Source: an uncultured Candidatus Peregrinibacteria bacterium (lineage in GTDB: Bacteria; Patescibacteriota; Gracilibacteria; Peribacterales; Peribacteraceae). From it: a DNA stretch of 15,908 bases. Of this stretch, positions 11,991 to 15,908 are shown one piece after another. Made by a program: the position numbers and the translations under genes. Where the stretch lies: NCBI GenBank assembly GCA_903822115.1, contig CAIJNU010000094.1, forward strand, positions 1-15,908, read 5' to 3'. Every line of letters starts with the position of its first letter. The first letter of the stretch is position 1. The notes beneath the pieces are model-generated. The model had not been told where the DNA came from and ran no database searches. It was given only the letters and a program-made list of their open reading frames with translations.

Positions 11991-14240
11991 ATGCCCCGAC
12001 CACGACGAAAGGCGAAGAGGAAGGCGACGAGCGAGAAACTCGATCTCAAGTCCGAGACGAAGTCCGCCATCATCGGCATTCTCCAGATTTCGATCGGGAT
12101 CCTTTTCATTCTGGCGCTGCGCGGCAATGCCGGGAATGTCGGCGATTCGCTCAATGCGTTTCTCCGTTTCCTCGCCGGTACGTGGGGCGTGCTCATTCCC
12201 CTCTTCCTCATCGGATCGGGAATTCTTCACTGGGTCGCGCCCGACAAGACCATCGAGGCGCGGCGTTCGATCGGACTGCTCCTCTGCTTCCTCTCCTTCC
12301 TCGGGCTCATTCACATCGGCGCCCCCTTCAGCGAAATTTTCTCTCGTCGCGACGAGCTCGCGGGCGCCATCGGCTTCGTAATCGCACTTCCCATCCTCCG
12401 CTTCTTCAGTCCCGCAGTGGGGTACACGGTTCTCGGCGCAGCCTTCCTCGTCGGAACGCTCGTCCTCTTTGAACCGGATTTCAGTCTCATCACCTCGCTC
12501 TTCAAACCCGCTGCGCGCAAGGAGAAGATCCGCGAGCGGGATATCGTTTCGATTGAAGAAGAAGACGCCGAGGAAGAGGAAGAGGAGACGAAGAGAGGCG
12601 CGGAAGAAGACGATGACGAAGACCTTGTCGAGCAAGATTCTCCCATCCCAGAACTGAACATCGTGCGGCCCGCCTTTGCGCTCCCGAACGCCAAAGGCAA
12701 GAACGAAAAAGTGATCGCCAAAATGAAGAAGATCAAACCCGACGGCATCCGCATGACGGACACGCGCTTCGAGGAGTGGACTTTCCCGAGCTTCGATCTC
12801 CTCGAGAATGAGCAGAGCAAACTCTTGATCAACGACGAAGATCTGAAGAAGCAGGCGAGGCAAATCGAGGAGAAGTTGCGGGAGTTCGACGTCGTGGTAA
12901 CGATGCGCGATGCGCGGCCCGGCCCGACCGTCACGCAGTTCACGCTCGAGCCGGCAGAGGGCGTGAAGATCGCGAGGATCGGCGCACTTAAAAATGACCT
13001 CGCGCTCGCGCTCGCCGCACCGAGTCTGCGCATCGAGGCCCCGATCCCCGGCAAGTCCCTCGTCGGCATCGAGATGCCCAACATCCATCGCTCGACAGTT
13101 CACCTGCGAGAAATTCTCGAGAGTCCCGCCTTCGTCCAGAGCCAATCCCCGCTCACACTCCCGATCGGAAGAGACGTTTCCGGTGAGGCGTTCGTCGCGA
13201 ACCTCGAGATCATGCCCCACCTCCTCATCGCAGGCGCCACCGGTTCGGGAAAATCGGTCTGCATGAATACGTTTTTGACGTCACTCCTGTACCAGAACGC
13301 CCCGCACGAATTGAAGTTCATTCTCATTGATCCCAAACGCGTCGAGCTCACGCCCTACGACGGCATCCCCCACCTCCTCACGCCCGTGCTCGCTGAAGCG
13401 GAACGCGCGTTGCAGGCGCTGCGCTGGGCCGTGGCGGAAATGGGACGACGTCTTCACCGCTTCGCCGAACAGGGAGCGCGCAATCTCCACGAGTACAACG
13501 AGAAACAGGAGGACGACGCGAACATGCTCCCGCGCATCGTCATCGTCATCGACGAGCTCGCCGATCTCATGATGCGTCAGTATCGTCGGGACACGGAAAT
13601 GATGATCGCACGCATTGCGCAGATGGCTCGCGCCACAGGCATGCACCTCATCATCGCCACACAGCGCCCGTCGGTGGATGTCATCACCGGCCTCATCAAA
13701 GCGAACATTCCCACGCGCATTGCGTTCCGCGTCGTGAGCTCGGTGGACTCGCGCACGATCCTCGATTGCATCGGCGCGGAGGATTTGCTGGGACAGGGCG
13801 ACATGCTCTACATGGACGCGAAAACGCCCAAGCCCATTCGCGTTCAAGGCATCTTCACCGATACGAAGGAAATGGAGCGCGTCGTGAACGCGGTGAAGAT
13901 TGCGGGCGGAGGAAGGATTACGGAGCAGATCGGCATGAGCGAGGACGACGATGAGAGCGAGGGTGACGACGGATTGCGGCAGGAGAACAGCATTGCGACG
14001 AGCATGACCGGCTCCATCAATCTCGAGGCGGATGACAACGGCGGCGACGAGATGTTCTTCGAAGCGTTGCGCGTCGTGCAGGAGATGGGGAAAGCGTCTG
14101 CGAGCCTTCTGCAACGACAGTTGAAAGTCGGCTACGCCCGCGCCGCCCGCCTGCTCGATATCATGGAAGAGAAGGGATTCATCGGCCCTGCGGATGGGGC
14201 GAAGCCGAGGAAGGTGTATTTGGAGAGGGTTGGTGTTTAA
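11991..14240 (+). CDS. ftsK: DNA translocase FtsK/SpoIIIE
   Basis: 749 aa from the ATG at 11991. The frame is open from 11862, but those codons precede the promoter and encode nothing typical. After a basic N-terminus come four membrane helices (about 22-43, 58-80, 87-108 and 120-160). An acidic linker rich in Glu/Asp (about 187-216) follows. The motor alpha domain spans about 260-390. The RecA-like domain has Walker A AGATGSGKS near 415 and Walker B IVIVIDELADLMM near 515-527, plus IATQRPSVDVITG. The C-terminal gamma winged helix (about 687-749: FFEALRVVQEMGKASASLLQRQLKVGYARAARLLDIMEEKG) is intact and would read KOPS-like sequences. The protein is a membrane-anchored hexameric pump that clears the chromosome terminus from the closing septum. 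Its linker is short compared with E. coli FtsK. It is transcribed divergently from the sugar enzyme. Confidence 0.96.
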   Translation: MPRPRRKAKRKATSEKLDLKSETKSAIIGILQISIGILFILALRGNAGNVGDSLNAFLRFLAGTWGVLIPLFLIGSGILHWVAPDKTIEARRSIGLLLCFLSFLGLIHIGAPFSEIFSRRDELAGAIGFVIALPILRFFSPAVGYTVLGAAFLVGTLVLFEPDFSLITSLFKPAARKEKIRERDIVSIEEEDAEEEEEETKRGAEEDDDEDLVEQDSPIPELNIVRPAFALPNAKGKNEKVIAKMKKIKPDGIRMTDTRFEEWTFPSFDLLENEQSKLLINDEDLKKQARQIEEKLREFDVVVTMRDARPGPTVTQFTLEPAEGVKIARIGALKNDLALALAAPSLRIEAPIPGKSLVGIEMPNIHRSTVHLREILESPAFVQSQSPLTLPIGRDVSGEAFVANLEIMPHLLIAGATGSGKSVCMNTFLTSLLYQNAPHELKFILIDPKRVELTPYDGIPHLLTPVLAEAERALQALRWAVAEMGRRLHRFAEQGARNLHEYNEKQEDDANMLPRIVIVIDELADLMMRQYRRDTEMMIARIAQMARATGMHLIIATQRPSVDVITGLIKANIPTRIAFRVVSSVDSRTILDCIGAEDLLGQGDMLYMDAKTPKPIRVQGIFTDTKEMERVVNAVKIAGGGRITEQIGMSEDDDESEGDDGLRQENSIATSMTGSINLEADDNGGDEMFFEALRVVQEMGKASASLLQRQLKVGYARAARLLDIMEEKGFIGPADGAKPRKVYLERVGV

Positions 14241-14312
14241 TTTCGTTTTTTTCTCAAAACAAATTGAACTCCAGCAAACATACCTGCTCCTTTTCTTCGT
14301 CATGGTCTTTTC

Positions 14313-14355
14313 GTGGGGGACCAGGGAAAAGAGTTCGGTTCCCTAGGTCCCCCAC
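14313..14355. repeat. Large hairpin in the intergenic region after ftsK
   Basis: GTGGGGGACCAGGGAA (14313-14328) pairs completely with TTCCCT plus GGTCCCCCAC (14339-14355), with one bulged A (14345) and a 10-nt loop. The 16-bp stem is very stable, but no T tract follows on either strand, so it is not a standard Rho-independent terminator. It may be a REP-like element, an mRNA 3'-end stabiliser or a terminator of another kind. It lies 72 bp after the ftsK stop, in a 396-bp gap (14241-14636) with no credible gene. Confidence 0.75.
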
Positions 14356-14478
14356 ACCCCCTTTACCCTCCTAACGGTAACAATTTGTGGAACTATCAGA
14401 GGGAGAAGAAGGTTATCCACTGGGAACCATGGAATCTTCTTGTTAGTTGCGCTGCGGCGCACAAAACACAAACACCCA

Positions 14479-14516
14479 TCGGCCGGAGCCGCGCGCCACC
14501 GGTCGTCCGAATTTTT
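14479..14516 (+). terminator. Weak candidate terminator upstream of the surface-protein gene
   Basis: TCGGCCGG pairs with CCGG and then CCGA (four unpaired bases between), followed by ATTTTT at 14511-14516. The broken stem makes this uncertain, but it is the only hairpin in the gap followed by a T tract. Confidence 0.3.
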
Positions 14517-14624
14517 GACTCAGAAAAATGAAAACCCAAATACAAAGAAATATTCTCTATTCTCCTGTCACCCTTTTCCTCGCTGCCCAAGCCCTGTTCT
14601 GCTCTTTCAGAAACGGAGGAAAGC

Positions 14625-14633
14625 TGGTATAAT
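14625..14633 (+). promoter_or_regulatory. Extended -10 promoter of the surface-protein gene
   Basis: TGG followed by a perfect TATAAT (14628-14633) forms an extended -10. No good -35 is visible at 17 bp, which an extended -10 can tolerate. Transcription should start near 14640, exactly at the second of two tandem ATG codons (14637 and 14640). GGAGGA at 14615-14620 is upstream of the expected transcript start, so it cannot act as a Shine-Dalgarno sequence here. Confidence 0.6.
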
Positions 14634-14636
14634 ATC

Positions 14637-15908
14637 ATGATGTTCCATCAAACCAATATGAAAATCCTCCTCTCACGCCGTAAGCGCATCGCGCTTGGGC
14701 TCGTCGTCGCAGTCGCGCTCCTCATGGGTGCATACGTGACGCTACGGCACTTCCATCTGCTTGGGGAAGTCACCTACGACACCACATGGACCGGCGCGAC
14801 ATCTACGGATTGGGATACAGGAAGTAACTGGACAAATGGCGTTCCTGGGAATGGCTCGAACGTGTACATCCCCTTTGACTGCTCTTTAACAAATTGTCCG
14901 GATATCTCTGAAACGGTCAATTTGGGAACCGTGTACCTTGGAAATGGAATCAATAACCATGGTGAAATAGCCGGAGGAACATTCATTAGTAGCAGCGGCA
15001 ATGGTGTGAACAACTTCGGCACCATCTCCGGAGGAACATTCGATGGAAATATGGACACACAGAACTACGATGGCGGCACCATCTCGGGAGGAGAGTTCAG
15101 CGGCGGAGTGATCTACCAAAACGGCGGCACCATCTCAGGCGGGACGTTCAATGAGCCCGTCGATCTCTATGGAGGCACCATCACCGAGGACCATGGCCCA
15201 ATATTCAACGATACTGTGAATCAATCAGGCGGCGAGATCGTGGGTGGAACATTCAATGGAACATTGACACATACGGGCGGCGATATCTCTCTCAACGGTA
15301 ATTTTGGTGGAAGCGGAACGATCTATGAAGATGTGGCGTTCGATAATTATTGTAATGGATACCTCGATCTCTCTCAAGGTCTCACGGTGCTGGGAGCAAT
15401 CTCGCGATCCAGTAGCAACTGTGGATATATCAACACTGCAAGTACTTGTCCCGCAGGTAAGGATAGCAACTTCACCAGCATTCAGCAGGACACGACGCAA
15501 TATGGCATGTGCACTCCTTCCTGTACCTCAGGACAGAAATTCAATTTCAGCACGAAGGATTGCGAAGACTTTTACGGCACCCATACATGGACGGGGCAGG
15601 GCAATGATGGCTGGTGGACAAATCAGTGGAACTGGGATTTCGGTGCGCCGGGGACCGGAGATAACGCGAGCATTGATCTGGGATCATCCGCTATAGATGT
15701 CGAAATTCCCACGGGCTACACCCTCGATCTTGGGAACGGAACTGCGACAGTGAATGGAGCTGCAAACGGGTATGAAGGTTTCTTCGTTTCTGGGACCATC
15801 GCCAGTGGAACATTCAACGGAAAAGTCACGATCAATCACGGCGGAGGATCGATCACCGGCGGGGTATTCCATGGATTTATCGATAATGGGGGGGCGACAT
15901 CAAGGGCG
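14637..15908 (+). CDS. Large exported repeat protein with beta-solenoid-like repeats, 3' end outside the window
   Basis: 424 codons are open to the right edge. Starts are possible at 14637, 14640 or 14658; the promoter position favours 14640. A basic stretch (SRRKR, 13-17) and hydrophobic helix (18-36) form a signal peptide or anchor. The first module is TWTGATSTDWDTGSNWTNG and onward (about 50-75). Gly-rich repeats of 16-20 residues with the core GGTISGGTF follow (about 109-225). A Cys-rich segment (Cys239 to Cys309) comes next, then a second Trp module (about 316-355, HTWTGQGNDGWWTNQWNWD) and new repeats (ASGTFNGK, GSITGGVFHG). The layout module-solenoid-Cys-module-solenoid suggests internal duplication in a secreted or cell-surface protein. 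Function is not identifiable. A G7 tract (15888-15894) seems to break the repeat frame. Confidence 0.82.
   Translation, partial: MMFHQTNMKILLSRRKRIALGLVVAVALLMGAYVTLRHFHLLGEVTYDTTWTGATSTDWDTGSNWTNGVPGNGSNVYIPFDCSLTNCPDISETVNLGTVYLGNGINNHGEIAGGTFISSSGNGVNNFGTISGGTFDGNMDTQNYDGGTISGGEFSGGVIYQNGGTISGGTFNEPVDLYGGTITEDHGPIFNDTVNQSGGEIVGGTFNGTLTHTGGDISLNGNFGGSGTIYEDVAFDNYCNGYLDLSQGLTVLGAISRSSSNCGYINTASTCPAGKDSNFTSIQQDTTQYGMCTPSCTSGQKFNFSTKDCEDFYGTHTWTGQGNDGWWTNQWNWDFGAPGTGDNASIDLGSSAIDVEIPTGYTLDLGNGTATVNGAANGYEGFFVSGTIASGTFNGKVTINHGGGSITGGVFHGFIDNGGATSRA
14961..15311 (+). repeat. Tandem degenerate 48-60 bp coding repeats
   Basis: Seven successive units encode GEIAGGTF, GTISGGTF, GTISGGEF, GTISGGTF, GTITEDHG, GEIVGGTF and GDISLNGNF, spaced 16-20 codons apart. 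The DNA core GGCACCATCTC recurs nearly unchanged in units two to four, showing fairly recent duplication. The pattern fits one coil of a right-handed beta-solenoid per unit. Confidence 0.75.

Noticed and set aside
14413..14421. TTATCCACT, one mismatch from a DnaA box (TTATNCACA)
   Set aside because: It is a single imperfect copy without further boxes, an AT-rich unwinding region, or dnaA/dnaN neighbours. It is not evidence for an origin.
14615..14620. GGAGGA as a Shine-Dalgarno sequence for the surface-protein gene
   Set aside because: It is 16 nt before the first ATG and upstream of the TATAAT box, so it would not be in the transcript made from that promoter.
14396..14638. 80-codon minus-strand and 66-72-codon plus-strand frames in the gap after ftsK
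   Set aside because: They have no promoter, conserved motif or plausible composition, and they overlap the hairpin region and each other.

Overview
The window looks like a chromosomal piece of a small-genome bacterium with roughly balanced to slightly GC-rich DNA, plausibly a Patescibacteria/CPR lineage. The reasons are indirect: a compact FtsK, many short lipoproteins, a very large secreted repeat protein, near-absence of Shine-Dalgarno sequences, and many genes of no recognisable family. TGA ends several genes here (for example the ABC ATPase and the adaptor), which argues against the TGA-as-glycine lineages. The lineage call is inference only. No rRNA, tRNA, CRISPR array, transposase or integrase is visible.

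Left part (1-4755, all minus strand). A short-chain dehydrogenase runs off the left edge. It is preceded in transcription order by a 681-codon protein whose second half looks like the nucleotide-binding and swivelling-histidine domains of PEP synthase/pyruvate phosphate dikinase, and by a 101-codon hypothetical gene. Further right are two diverged paralogues (236 and 226 aa) that share an RYGGWS block and match no family I recognise.

Middle part (4821-9050, minus strand). This is a four-gene operon read MarR regulator, membrane-fusion adaptor, ABC ATPase, MacB-type permease. It has a clear sigma70-type promoter in front of marR and overlapping or nearly abutting genes. It should form a regulated MacAB-like export system. 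A Rho-independent terminator just beyond its promoter closes the next block.

Lipoprotein block (9137-10955, minus strand). Four consecutive lipoproteins follow: a cupredoxin, a Trp-rich protein, a tiny Lys/Pro/Ala-rich protein and a Cys-rich, possibly metal-binding protein. Three of them share a similar 24-bp element that contains the likely -35 box. Their upstream neighbour is a nucleotide-sugar enzyme closely resembling the plant and mimivirus 3,5-epimerase/4-reductase that makes nucleotide-rhamnose.

Right part (plus strand). ftsK is divergent from the sugar gene across a 158-bp promoter region. A 396-bp intergenic stretch follows, holding a strong 43-nt hairpin. Then a large exported repeat protein with beta-solenoid-like repeats runs off the right edge. 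A G7 tract 14 bases before the end appears to shift its frame.

The main cross-cutting observation is how genes start. No gene has a convincing Shine-Dalgarno sequence. For several unrelated genes the best -10 box lies only about 3-10 nt before the start codon, which points to leaderless mRNAs.
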